In this document: one piece after another, positions 1-6,416 of the stretch
Numbering within the stretch: the stretch's first letter is position 1
Layout of the letters: every line of letters starts with the position of its first letter
Assembly (NCBI GenBank): GCA_028280025.1
Contig: JANQMO010000063.1
Location: forward strand, 1-8,566
Length of the DNA stretch: 8,566 nt
Direction of reading: 5' to 3'
Origin: Chlorobium sp.
GTDB taxonomy: Bacteria; Bacteroidota; Chlorobiia; Chlorobiales; Chlorobiaceae
Notes under the pieces: generated by a model
Database searches by the model: none
Seen by the model: only the letters and a program-made list of their open reading frames with translations
What the model was told of the DNA's origin: nothing
Made by a program: the position numbers and the translations under genes

Positions 1-260
1 TAACCCATTTCAAGTTCTCCACGTACGTCACCGAGGTCGCAACCAATAGCTCCGGTAAGAGTGATGCCGGAATCAAACAGTGTTTTGATATAATCGTCAT
101 TTTCTTCCTGATCATCGAGATCGATGGGATGAAACTCAACGTCATCAAACCAGACGAGGCCGATGTTGCCGGAGGCGTAATAATTGCTTGCGGCCTTGGA
201 AACGTCAGACCAGCCCATGACGAGGAGGGCCGCAACGAGAAGCGAAAATGCTTTTTTCAT
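1..260 (-). CDS. Outer-membrane beta-barrel-like protein, N-terminal part (cut by window edge)
   Basis: The reading frame starts at the ATG at 260-258 and runs leftwards off the window; 86 residues are visible. It opens with a typical Sec signal peptide (MKKAFSLLVAALLVMG, small residues, then SKA|A near residue 23). The mature part begins SNYYASGNIG and later reads FDSGITLTGAIGCDLGD (about residues 61-77), ending here at GELEMG. The same landmarks (signal peptide, NYY, FDSG, AIGCDLGD, E.GY) occur at matching positions in the complete gene at 1075-1830, so the two are paralogues; I infer an outer-membrane barrel of the OmpA/OMP_b-brl kind from that. No clear Shine-Dalgarno sequence precedes the ATG. 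The gene is divergent from the FKBP gene. Function is unknown beyond surface location. Confidence 0.75.
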   Translation of the reverse strand, partial: MKKAFSLLVAALLVMGWSDVSKAASNYYASGNIGLVWFDDVEFHPIDLDDQEENDDYIKTLFDSGITLTGAIGCDLGDVRGELEMG

Positions 261-331
261 TGTAGGAATTGTTTTGATTGTGGTGTTTTGCTGCTTACAG
301 TAATGCATGCCTGTACTCTCTCGATAATAAA

Positions 332-341
332 TATAATTATA
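332..341. promoter_or_regulatory. AT-rich candidate -10 region between divergent genes
   Basis: The palindromic stretch TATAATTATA gives a perfect TATAAT on both strands (332-337 plus, 341-336 minus). On the minus strand it lies about 75 bases before the outer-membrane protein start, a plausible promoter position. I see no good -35 hexamer at 16-18 bases on either strand, so this is only a candidate. The rest of the 261-529 intergenic stretch shows no other clear feature. Confidence 0.25.
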
Positions 342-529
342 GTGTTGTGAATCGCCAACAGTTTTTATCTCTTTTTTACGCTGTCAGCCGCGGGATCAGT
401 ATGATGTCAGGTTATTTTTCCATACCTTGACCCGAGCGCATTGATTGTCTTTTGAGCTGCAGAGGGTTATCGGCCGGGCATGCGTGACGGATTCGGAATC
501 GGAAATCATTGTATAAAACAGGGGGATGT

Positions 530-958
530 ATGGCAGGAGTGAAAGAGGGGGATACGGTAAAGGTACATTATACGGGCAGGCTGGGTGACGGAAGCGTGTT
601 CGACACCTCGGCGGAACGCGAACCGCTCGAATTCACCGTTGGCGCGGGTATGGTTATCCCCGGTTTCGAGCAGGCCGTTCTGGGGCTGCAGCCGGGTGAA
701 TCGACCGATACCACGATCAGTCCGGAAAACGCATACGGGCCGAGAAGCGACGAACTGGTGACAAACGTGAACAAGGAGCAGCTTTCCGCAGACATGGAGG
801 TCAGTATTGGCCAGCAGCTCCAGGTAAGCATGCAGAACGGCCAGACAGCAGTCGTCATGGTAACCGATGTCACCGAATCGTTCATTACCATCGACGCCAA
901 CCACCCTCTCGCAGGTCAGGAACTGACCTTTTCAATCGAGGTGGTAGAGATCGGGTAA
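530..958 (+). CDS. SlyD-like FKBP-type peptidyl-prolyl cis-trans isomerase, short form
   Basis: A 142-residue cytoplasmic protein (no signal peptide) of the FKBP family, catalysing prolyl cis-trans isomerisation and probably acting as a folding chaperone. FKBP landmarks are in order: VKVHYTGRLGDGSVFDTS (10-27, with the active-site Tyr14 and Asp25), VIPGFEQAVLGLQPGE (42-57), the SPENAYG flap (64-70), an inserted domain at roughly 71-118 as in SlyD, then the SlyD-type DANHPLAG (122-129) and a final FKBP strand. I chose ATG 530 because GGGGGA (521-526) sits just upstream; an in-frame TTG at 509 would place that signal inside the gene. It stops at residue 142, so the His/Cys-rich metal-binding tail of E. 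coli SlyD (196 residues) is absent. Single gene, followed by a strong terminator. The family is sure; the SlyD subtype is likely. Confidence 0.93.
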   Translation: MAGVKEGDTVKVHYTGRLGDGSVFDTSAEREPLEFTVGAGMVIPGFEQAVLGLQPGESTDTTISPENAYGPRSDELVTNVNKEQLSADMEVSIGQQLQVSMQNGQTAVVMVTDVTESFITIDANHPLAGQELTFSIEVVEIG

Positions 959-999
959 GAAAAAGGCTGGATAGCTTGATTGTGAAAAAGAGATAGACC

Positions 1000-1040
1000 A
1001 AAAGCCCTGCTGACAAACGATTTGTCTGCAGGGCTTTTTT
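1000..1040. terminator. Bidirectional rho-independent terminator
   Basis: An 11-bp perfect stem (AAAAGCCCTGC at 1000-1010 with GCAGGGCTTTT at 1028-1038), one T/T mismatch, then an inner 6-bp stem (GACAAA/TTTGTC) with a CGA loop. T6 follows on the plus strand (1035-1040), and the A-run at the left end gives a U-tract on the minus strand. It lies between the convergent FKBP gene (ends 958) and outer-membrane protein gene (ends 1075), so it should terminate both. Confidence 0.9.
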
Positions 1041-1074
1041 CATGGTTTTTCGTTTTCTTGCCTCTCCGACCGGC

Positions 1075-1830
1075 TTACAGGGTTACACGGAGGCCGAGCA
1101 GAGCTGAATGATTGCTGAAGGAGATGTTCATCGGTTCATCGATGAACAGTTCGTCGTCATCCCTCGTGGTAAAGTCTGCCGTGCTCAAATAACGGTATCT
1201 CGCGTCAAGCATGACGTTATTGCCAAGAGGTATGCCGATGCCTGCGCCGACCTGCCAGGCCCATGATGTCTCGGTGAATTCAGACCGGTAAGCACTCTGG
1301 ACGGGATCATCAGATTCAGAGTAATAGACTTCCAGGCCAGGTCCGACCATGTCGAAATGCGCGATAGCCAGTCCTATACCGCCGGTTAGAAATAGCTCAA
1401 AACCGGCATCACTGACAGGGATGTCGTAGTAACCGTTGAACATAATCGTCGATAATGATACGTCACCAAAGCCGGGTTCCTCGATTTTGTAGTTTCCTTC
1501 GTCGAAGAGATCGGTGTCATCGTCAAGGTCAAAATCCCAGATTACCGTATTGACCGCATTCTGCTGGTAGCCGATTTCGCCTTCCAGCCTGAAGTCGCCC
1601 AGATCGCAGCCTATCGCGGCTGTACCGGCAAAGCCTGAATCGAAATGCAGTTCCGTCAGCGCCGATACAAGTTCGTTATCGGCATTGTTGTTTTCAAGGA
1701 GCGACGCCGAAGCGTCTTCCGGCCAGGCCGCACCGCCATACAATGAAACATAGTAGTTTCTCGCCAGTGAAGTTGACGACATGCCAATGACAAGGATTGC
1801 CGTCAAAAGGATTGAGAGGGTTTTTTTCAT
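1075..1830 (-). CDS. Outer-membrane beta-barrel protein, paralogue of the gene at 1-260
   Basis: A 251-residue exported protein. The start is placed at the ATG 1830-1828, because from there the protein begins with a classic Sec signal peptide (MKKTLSILLTAILVIG..., cleavage likely after SLA, residue 23). An open frame extends 37 codons further upstream but contains nothing signal-like. The mature protein has alternating polar/hydrophobic strands, acidic loops (LDDDTDLFDEGN, TRDDDELFIDEP) and Gly-rich turns (VGAGIGIPLG, LTGGIGLAIA). It ends in a barrel-type strand ALLGLRVTL, as expected for an 8-stranded porin/OmpA-like barrel. AAIGCDLGDFR and HFDSG match the partial gene at 1-260. No Shine-Dalgarno is visible directly upstream. 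Both paralogues share a short TCCTACA motif in their leaders. Substrate and role are unknown. Confidence 0.85.
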   Translation of the reverse strand: MKKTLSILLTAILVIGMSSTSLARNYYVSLYGGAAWPEDASASLLENNNADNELVSALTELHFDSGFAGTAAIGCDLGDFRLEGEIGYQQNAVNTVIWDFDLDDDTDLFDEGNYKIEEPGFGDVSLSTIMFNGYYDIPVSDAGFELFLTGGIGLAIAHFDMVGPGLEVYYSESDDPVQSAYRSEFTETSWAWQVGAGIGIPLGNNVMLDARYRYLSTADFTTRDDDELFIDEPMNISFSNHSALLGLRVTL

Positions 1831-1991
1831 GGTTGGAAAATTTGGGATTATTGTAGGAGTATTCTGCTTTTGTGCTTCATAAGGCAAATAACTGAAAAAT
1901 CGCTGCAATAAAAAAGGGGATTTATCTGAACAGGAACGCACAGTTGGCCGGATGTCTGTCTGATCGAATGAGGGAAGTTATGACAGGGCAC

Positions 1992-2030
1992 AAAAAAAGA
2001 GGTTGTCTCGAAAATCTTACGAGTTCTCTC
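1992..2030 (-). terminator. Degenerate terminator-like hairpin with U7 tract
   Basis: Read on the minus strand, GAGAGAACTCG (2030-2020), loop TAAGATTTT (2019-2011) and CGAGACAACCTC (2010-1999) form an imperfect stem with CTCG/CGAG near the loop, an internal mismatched section and GAG/CTC at the base. Seven T residues follow (1998-1992). It could stop transcription running down from the hydrogenase operon before the outer-membrane protein gene. The GGTTGTCTCGAAAA arm resembles the GGCTGTCTCAAAA arm of the hairpin at 2180-2209, so the two may be diverged members of one terminator/repeat family. Confidence 0.4.
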
Positions 2031-2036
2031 TTGACA

Positions 2037-2138
2037 GTCATCCTCGGGCTTCTTCCGGGGATCTGTTTTCCTGACATAGTCAGCATGGATGCCGCATCCC
2101 TGTGAAATCCGAACATCTATTTCACGGGGCGGCATGAC
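2037..2138. repeat. Composite REP/BIME-like element, copy 1
   Basis: Two hairpins in one unit. The first runs from GTCAT at 2037: ATCCTCGG (2040-2047) pairs with CCGGGGAT (2055-2062) through one G.T wobble. The second runs 2089-2135: ATGCCG pairs with CGGCAT, a bulged CAT follows, then CCCTGTGAAAT pairs with ATTTCACGGGG (one wobble) around a 10-base loop. The element opens with GTCAT and closes with ATGAC (2134-2138), its inverse. A second copy with the same outline is at 8384-8460. Confidence 0.65.
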
Positions 2139-2179
2139 TTTCTAAAGGTGTTTGCTCTATGGTGACTGAAAATAGGAGA

Positions 2180-2209
2180 GGCTGTCTCAGCTTGGGTTTT
2201 GAGACAGCC
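2180..2209. terminator. Perfect 10-bp hairpin downstream of hydA (terminator or REP-like)
   Basis: GGCTGTCTCA (2180-2189) pairs perfectly with TGAGACAGCC (2200-2209) around a 10-base loop. On the minus strand it lies about 140 bases past the hydA stop and is followed by a pyrimidine-rich TCTCCTATTTTC rather than a clean T-run, so it may be an imperfect terminator for the hydrogenase operon or an mRNA 3'-end stabiliser. There is no T-run on the plus side. Confidence 0.45.
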
Positions 2210-2250
2210 GCCGGCATTATCTGTCCATTTCTGATGCTTTTGAATAACAT

Positions 2251-2349
2251 CTTCTCCTTACTCCTGCGAACAAAGTGAGCTACTCCTGCGCGCGAAGCGC
2301 GCTACTCCTTACTCCTTTCTTTTCACTCGTCACTCGTTACTTGTCACTA
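2251..2349. repeat. Heptamer and 22-mer short tandem repeat tract abutting hydA
   Basis: Read on the minus strand from the hydA stop: four 7-mers TAGTGAC, AAGTAAC, GAGTGAC, GAGTGAA (2349-2322), then a block built on AGGAGTA/AGGAG. Two AGGAGTA units are followed by GCGCGCTTCGCGCGC, AGGAGTA, GCTCACTTTGTTCGC, AGGAGTA and AGGAG. In plus orientation the latter forms two 22-base units starting TACTCCTGCG (2259-2280 and 2281-2302) plus a truncated third. GCGCGC-TTC-GCGCGC is a perfect hairpin; the other core keeps 4 of 6 pairs. The tract begins directly after the hydA stop codon. Confidence 0.8.
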
Positions 2350-3627
2350 TCAATGCACCGAGCATGAGATGCAGGGATCGTAGCTTCTGACCGCCATTTC
2401 GCAGAGGTGCTGTATTTCCTTATCGTTTTTTCCGTCCCCGAGCGCCTGGGCGGCGAGCGCTTTGAGGTCCAGGTGGATATTGGCGTTGTTCTGTGTTGTC
2501 GGTATGATGCAATCGCCTTTGACGACTTTTCCGGTTTCGTCGGTTTCCATGCAGTGGTAGAGAATACCCCGGGGTGCTTCGACCGCACCGGCTGCTTTTC
2601 CGGCTTTGGGTTTCCATGGTGTTTTCAGTTCGCTGAGCGGATCGTCGAGAAGCGTGTCGATCATGTCGATGGCGTCATGAACAATATGGTGGCACTCGAC
2701 AAGCTGGGCGACGTTGTTCATGAACGGGTTGTGGTTGACCGGTTCAAGGCCGAAAGCCGCGGCGGTTTCTTTTGCTTTCGGGTGGAGGAAGGCCCGGTTG
2801 TTGTTGAAGCGTGCCAGAGCACCGGCGGCAAAGGAGTCCCTGCTCAGGCGTGTATGTTTACTGGTCGTGAAGTCTTCGGTGTACTCGTTGGTCATCGCGA
2901 GGTAGTCGTTCTCGTCTTTTTGCACCCCGTCTGTCGAAAGCAGGTCGCCGCCGATGAACGGATAGGTTCGGCCGTTGTAGAGGGAAACAAATTCGGTTTC
3001 TCTCACGAAGTCTGGTATCGTAAGGGTTGCACAGAATTCATCGGTTGCCTCAAGGTCCGGCAGTACTCCTTCGAGCTGCTCTTTGAGTGCGGCCAGCGCT
3101 TTTTTCTCCGGGGCTTTGCTCACGCCGCCGAGGACCAGGCTGACGGGATGGGTGAATCTGCCGGTTGTGAGCGCACTGATCGCGTTACCCGCTTCTTTAA
3201 GGCGCAGGCCGGACTGGACGATTGCCGGGTGGGATTTGATGAGCGGCAGTACGTTCGGGGTATCGACAAAGTCGGGGATTGCAAGAAAGAAGAGGTGCAG
3301 GGCATGGCTCTGCAGGGTTTCGCCATGCATGGCAAGCAGGCGGAGTCTCTCTGCGGCAGGAGGAACGATGATATCCATGGCGCGCTCCAGTGACCTGATG
3401 CTCGCCAGCGAGTGGCTGATCGAGCAGATGCCGCAAATCCTCGATGTCAGAAAAGGCACTCTTTCGGCGCTGAGGCCCCTGACCATCATTTCGAAAAATC
3501 TCGGGGTTTCGACAACAGCCCATGTCGCCTCCACCAGTTTTCCATCTCGAATTGTAATATGAATATTGCCGTGTCCTTCAACCCTGGTAAGGTGATGGAC
3601 ATCGATATTGCAGTCAACTTTTGTCAT
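2350..3627 (-). CDS. hydA: [NiFe]-hydrogenase (sulfhydrogenase) large/alpha subunit
   Basis: A 425-residue catalytic subunit of a cytosolic group 3b-type bidirectional hydrogenase, which interconverts H2 with protons and electrons. TRVEGHG lies at 14-20. The Ni-Fe ligands are RICGIC (Cys65, Cys68) and the C-terminal DPCISCSVH (Cys419, Cys422). ATG 3627 is chosen over an upstream in-frame ATG (3669): GAGGA lies 8 bases before it, and the longer form has no such signal and would add 14 residues inside hydD. The gene overlaps the hydD end by 14 bases, implying translational coupling. Oddity: the protein stops exactly at the last His of DPCxxCxxH (His425), so the C-terminal extension that a maturation protease normally removes is missing. 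The stop is followed by two more in-frame stops (TGA TAG TGA) and a repeat tract. The family is certain; the exact subgroup is inferred from the partner subunits. Confidence 0.95.
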   Translation of the reverse strand: MTKVDCNIDVHHLTRVEGHGNIHITIRDGKLVEATWAVVETPRFFEMMVRGLSAERVPFLTSRICGICSISHSLASIRSLERAMDIIVPPAAERLRLLAMHGETLQSHALHLFFLAIPDFVDTPNVLPLIKSHPAIVQSGLRLKEAGNAISALTTGRFTHPVSLVLGGVSKAPEKKALAALKEQLEGVLPDLEATDEFCATLTIPDFVRETEFVSLYNGRTYPFIGGDLLSTDGVQKDENDYLAMTNEYTEDFTTSKHTRLSRDSFAAGALARFNNNRAFLHPKAKETAAAFGLEPVNHNPFMNNVAQLVECHHIVHDAIDMIDTLLDDPLSELKTPWKPKAGKAAGAVEAPRGILYHCMETDETGKVVKGDCIIPTTQNNANIHLDLKALAAQALGDGKNDKEIQHLCEMAVRSYDPCISCSVH

Positions 3628-4378
3628 GGCGGAATTCCTCGAAACAGTTATAAAATCCAAGTTTTTCATTCATGTCGTCAACGGGAAGCTGTTTCTCGGT
3701 TACGAGCTCTGTGAACGAGGTGAAGTTGATGTCTTCTGCAGGGCCGCGGCACCCGAGGCACGGTGTTTTACCGGTCGTGCAGACAGCGTCGCATCCGGCC
3801 CTGGTTATGGGTCCGAGGCAGATTTCCCCGAGATCGAACAGGCATGTGTTGAGCTTCTGCTTGCACTCCACGCAGACCGGGTATTTCGGGAGGCCGATCA
3901 TCGAACCGGTTACCACGCTGACAACAATTCTCTCAACTTCTTCTTTTGATACAGGGCAGCCGGGGATGGAAAAATCAACGTGAACGATATCGCTGACTCT
4001 CCGGACCGGGAGCGTATCGATCTGTTTTTCTCCGTATACCTCCTTGACGGATTCTTCCAGAGGGAACCGGTTTTTAAGGCTGTTGACACCGCCGAAACAG
4101 GCGCAGCTACCGTAGGCGATCAGTACTTTTGCGTTGCTGCGTATGGTTTTGAGGCGTTCGACTTCATCTTCCCTCGTGATGCTTCCTTCCACCAGGGCGA
4201 TATCGTAGTCGTCGTGCTTTTCCGACGAGATTTCCCTGAAGTTTCGAATGTCGAGGAGTTCAAGGAATGCCGGCAGGGTTGATTCACGGTTGGCGAGCTG
4301 CAGCTGGCAGCCTTCGCAGCAGGTGAAATCAAACGAGCCGATCTTTATTTTGTTATGCGAGAATCCGAGATGTTGCAC
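3614..4378 (-). CDS. hydD: [NiFe]-hydrogenase (sulfhydrogenase) small/delta subunit
   Basis: A 254-residue electron-transfer subunit that pairs with HydA. The proximal-cluster motif is FTCCEGCQLQL (Cys21, Cys24), with further ligands in YGSCACFGG (Cys92/94) and IPGCPVS (Cys141). A Cys-rich C-terminal part (Cys169, 172, 179, 187, 196, 200, 207, 210; CLGPITRAGCDAVC and PCLGC) provides ligands for additional Fe-S clusters. There is no twin-arginine signal peptide, as expected for a cytosolic enzyme. The start is GTG at 4378: AAGGAG lies 6 bases upstream and overlaps the hydG stop region, leaving a 10-base gap after hydG. Its 3' end overlaps hydA. Length fits group 3 small subunits. High confidence. 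Confidence 0.95.
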   Translation of the reverse strand: MQHLGFSHNKIKIGSFDFTCCEGCQLQLANRESTLPAFLELLDIRNFREISSEKHDDYDIALVEGSITREDEVERLKTIRSNAKVLIAYGSCACFGGVNSLKNRFPLEESVKEVYGEKQIDTLPVRRVSDIVHVDFSIPGCPVSKEEVERIVVSVVTGSMIGLPKYPVCVECKQKLNTCLFDLGEICLGPITRAGCDAVCTTGKTPCLGCRGPAEDINFTSFTELVTEKQLPVDDMNEKLGFYNCFEEFRHDKS

Positions 4379-4388
4379 AAGTGACTCC

Positions 4389-5306
4389 TTAAATCGCTTC
4401 TTTAAGATTCATAACCGACCAGTAATCGAAAACCGGTCCGTCGACGCAGGTAAACGTCGAACCGACCATGCAGCGGCAGCATTTGCCCATTCCGCAGTGC
4501 ATGCGCCGTTCGAGTGAGACGAACATGCGGTTCATCGGAATGCCCTGTTTGTCGAGATAGTTACAGACAAACTTGAACATGACCGGCGGTCCGCATACGA
4601 TGGCGTAGGTATTGTCGGGGTCAATCTCTATCTCATCGAAAAGCTCCGTGATCATGCCCGTTCTGCCGTTCCAGTCGGGAGTGGCTTTTTCGACGATCGT
4701 ATGCATCGAGATGTGGTTGATCTTTTCCCATTCCTCGAACTGGTAGGTGAAGAGCATCTGCGAACGCTCTTTGGTGCCGTAGAGCATATGGACGTCGCCG
4801 TAACAGTCCCTGTGGTCGTTGATCCAGAAGAGCGGTGCGCGGAGCGGTGCGATACCGAGCCCGCCCGCGACGAGAATGATGTGACGGCCATGCATTTCCT
4901 CCATCGGAAAGGACGACCCGAAAGGGCCGCGTATGGCGACACGGGCGCCCGTGCGTGCTTCAAAAAGCGCCGAGGTTACATGTCCGGCTTTCCTTATGCA
5001 GAGCTCAACCTGTTCGTTATTGCTCGTGGAGCTGGAGATGGATATAGGCACTTCCCCGTAACCCGGCACCTGCAGCATGAGGAACTGTCCGGGTCTGAAC
5101 CGGAACATGTTTCTTTCATCGGGGTCGAGTATCCTCAGCTGGAAAAGTTTCTCGTTTTCCGTCAGCGGTACGATGTTGGTGATGCGGCATTTATAGCCCT
5201 TGTCGGTCTGCATAAGCGAGGACCGGTGGTGGAAATCAGGAACCTGGTCGGCAAACGGTTCCCGGTTTACGTCTTGTCCGGGGACGGCGAAACGCATATC
5301 ATGCAT
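4389..5306 (-). CDS. hydG: Sulfhydrogenase gamma subunit, FAD/NAD(P)-binding diaphorase
   Basis: A 305-residue flavoprotein of the ferredoxin-NADP reductase/dihydroorotate dehydrogenase B electron-transfer type; it exchanges electrons between NAD(P)H and the Fe-S chain of the hydrogenase. Visible order: FAD-binding barrel with RPGQFLMLQVPG and EVPISISS (about residues 71-95), GPFGSSFPME, the nucleotide-binding VAGGLGIAPLR, then CGPPVMFKF. The C-terminal [2Fe-2S] motif is C-x4-C-x2-C-x7-C (Cys271, 276, 279, 287) followed by DGPVF. The start at 5306 is supported by GGAG 8 bases upstream and gives a 40-base overlap with hydB. It also gives about 30 extra residues before the conserved YKCRITNIVPL; a shorter start at 5213 has no ribosome binding signal. 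The family is certain; NAD versus NADP preference cannot be read here. Confidence 0.93.
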   Translation of the reverse strand: MHDMRFAVPGQDVNREPFADQVPDFHHRSSLMQTDKGYKCRITNIVPLTENEKLFQLRILDPDERNMFRFRPGQFLMLQVPGYGEVPISISSSTSNNEQVELCIRKAGHVTSALFEARTGARVAIRGPFGSSFPMEEMHGRHIILVAGGLGIAPLRAPLFWINDHRDCYGDVHMLYGTKERSQMLFTYQFEEWEKINHISMHTIVEKATPDWNGRTGMITELFDEIEIDPDNTYAIVCGPPVMFKFVCNYLDKQGIPMNRMFVSLERRMHCGMGKCCRCMVGSTFTCVDGPVFDYWSVMNLKEAI

Positions 5307-6346
5307 GATTCTTTCTCCATTCTGAGGTCATTGATGACATCTTTCGGGTTTATGTCGGCAAGACAGGCTCTGCCGCACCTGTTGCAGCCGACGCAGATAG
5401 GCTGGTTGTCATTTTCAGCAAAGCCGAGATAGTGATGGTAGTAGCGGTATTTCAGCCTGTCGCCGTTTTTGGGTCTGAAGTTATGCCCGCCGGCTACTTC
5501 AGCGAAGTCGACAAGGTTGCAGGAATAAAGCTGTTTCTGCCGTGACGACCCTTTGAGATCGATATCGGGGCGGTCTTCCATGTTGTAGCAGTAACAGGTC
5601 GGACAGACCATTGCGCACGTACCGCAGTTGAGGCATTTATCCCCCCACTTGGTCCAGATAGGGGAGTCGAATTCAATGTCGAGAAAACTCGGCAGTCCCG
5701 TCACCTCGACGTCGGTTTTGAAACTCTGTTTGATCAGCTTTCGGCGATCGATCAGCTTGCAGTCATCCTCGTCGGTCGGATCGGCGATGTCGAACTCCTT
5801 GAGGTAGTTGTAGGCCTTGGACGAGTTGATCGAAAGGTAGTATTTGTCGCCTATGTCGGAACAGAAAAGGTTGAATCCCGTCGTTACCGTGTGATGGTTC
5901 AGGGACTTGCAGAAACAGTCGGGAAGCGGCAGGTGGTCCATCCCGATGATAAAGGTGTTTTTTCTTCTGGCCAGGTAGTAAGGCGAAGGGAAATGCTCGT
6001 TGAGCAGAACGTCGTCGAGAATGTTGATCGCGCTGATATCGCAGGGTCTGAGACCGATAAGGACCAAGGGTTTTGAATCGTAGGAGATGTCCTGTTCCCA
6101 GTCGCCGTTTGCAAAGGTGAAATGAGAAAGGGTCTCCCTGTATGGTGTCAGGAAGTGTTTTGCCGAAGAGGCGGTTGCCGTGTAATCGAAGGCAATGTCG
6201 CCGACGGCTTTGACTTCTTTGAACTGATAGATCGGGTTTCCGTCTTTGTCGGTATCGACCTGCTGCGGTCCGTAAGAAAGGTTTGCTTTGACGAGCGCGT
6301 CGATGAATTTCTCGAACTCCGGTTTGGCAATAACTTTATAGATCAT
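5267..6346 (-). CDS. hydB: Sulfhydrogenase beta subunit, 2x[4Fe-4S] protein
   Basis: A 359-residue iron-sulfur subunit, first gene of the operon. It has an N-terminal and central domain of the HydB/anaerobic sulfite reductase A (AsrA) kind, with LIGLRPCDISAINILD (97-112) and PDCFCKS (142-148). Two classical [4Fe-4S] motifs follow: C-x2-C-x2-C-x3-C-P at Cys238/241/244/248 and C-x2-C-x2-C-x3-C at Cys318/321/324/328. It wires HydG to the HydDA module and, in characterised sulfhydrogenases, is linked with sulfur/polysulfide reduction. Start ATG 6346 has GGAG 8 bases upstream (6358-6355 on the minus strand). It overlaps hydG by 40 bases, showing tight co-translation. Full length, no defects seen. 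Confidence 0.94.
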   Translation of the reverse strand: MIYKVIAKPEFEKFIDALVKANLSYGPQQVDTDKDGNPIYQFKEVKAVGDIAFDYTATASSAKHFLTPYRETLSHFTFANGDWEQDISYDSKPLVLIGLRPCDISAINILDDVLLNEHFPSPYYLARRKNTFIIGMDHLPLPDCFCKSLNHHTVTTGFNLFCSDIGDKYYLSINSSKAYNYLKEFDIADPTDEDDCKLIDRRKLIKQSFKTDVEVTGLPSFLDIEFDSPIWTKWGDKCLNCGTCAMVCPTCYCYNMEDRPDIDLKGSSRQKQLYSCNLVDFAEVAGGHNFRPKNGDRLKYRYYHHYLGFAENDNQPICVGCNRCGRACLADINPKDVINDLRMEKESCMICVSPSPDKT

Positions 6347-6416
6347 CGGTAAGGCTCCGGTTCAAGGGTGTTTTCAACTGCGGGAAATGTACATGAAAAA
6401 AGTTCACTTCAAAAAT

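Larger units (their letters stand above)
1831..2349. other. Gene-free, repeat-dense intergenic region
   Basis: No credible gene lies in these 519 bases; the short open frames have no ribosome binding site and no family features. The stretch contains, left to right, the outer-membrane protein leader, a terminator-like hairpin (1992-2030), a composite REP-like element (2037-2138), a perfect hairpin (2180-2209) and a heptamer/22-mer repeat tract (2251-2349). Each is entered separately. Confidence 0.7.

Noticed and set aside
427..455. TTGACC with TTTTGA 17 bases downstream as an FKBP promoter
   Set aside because: The -10 match is too poor to list as a feature.
1848..2135. Open frames of 64 and 95 codons upstream of the outer-membrane protein gene
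   Set aside because: They run across the terminator-like hairpin and the REP-like element, with no start signal and no recognisable domain.
2259..2302. Two adjacent 22-base similar units resembling a mini CRISPR array
   Set aside because: The units are directly tandem, with palindromic cores rather than unique spacers, only two and a fragment are present, and no cas genes are nearby.
2407..3393. Long plus-strand open frame (328 codons) antisense to hydA
   Set aside because: It is a shadow of hydA: no ribosome binding site, Cys/Phe/Val-rich low-plausibility protein, and hydA is unambiguous by its motifs.
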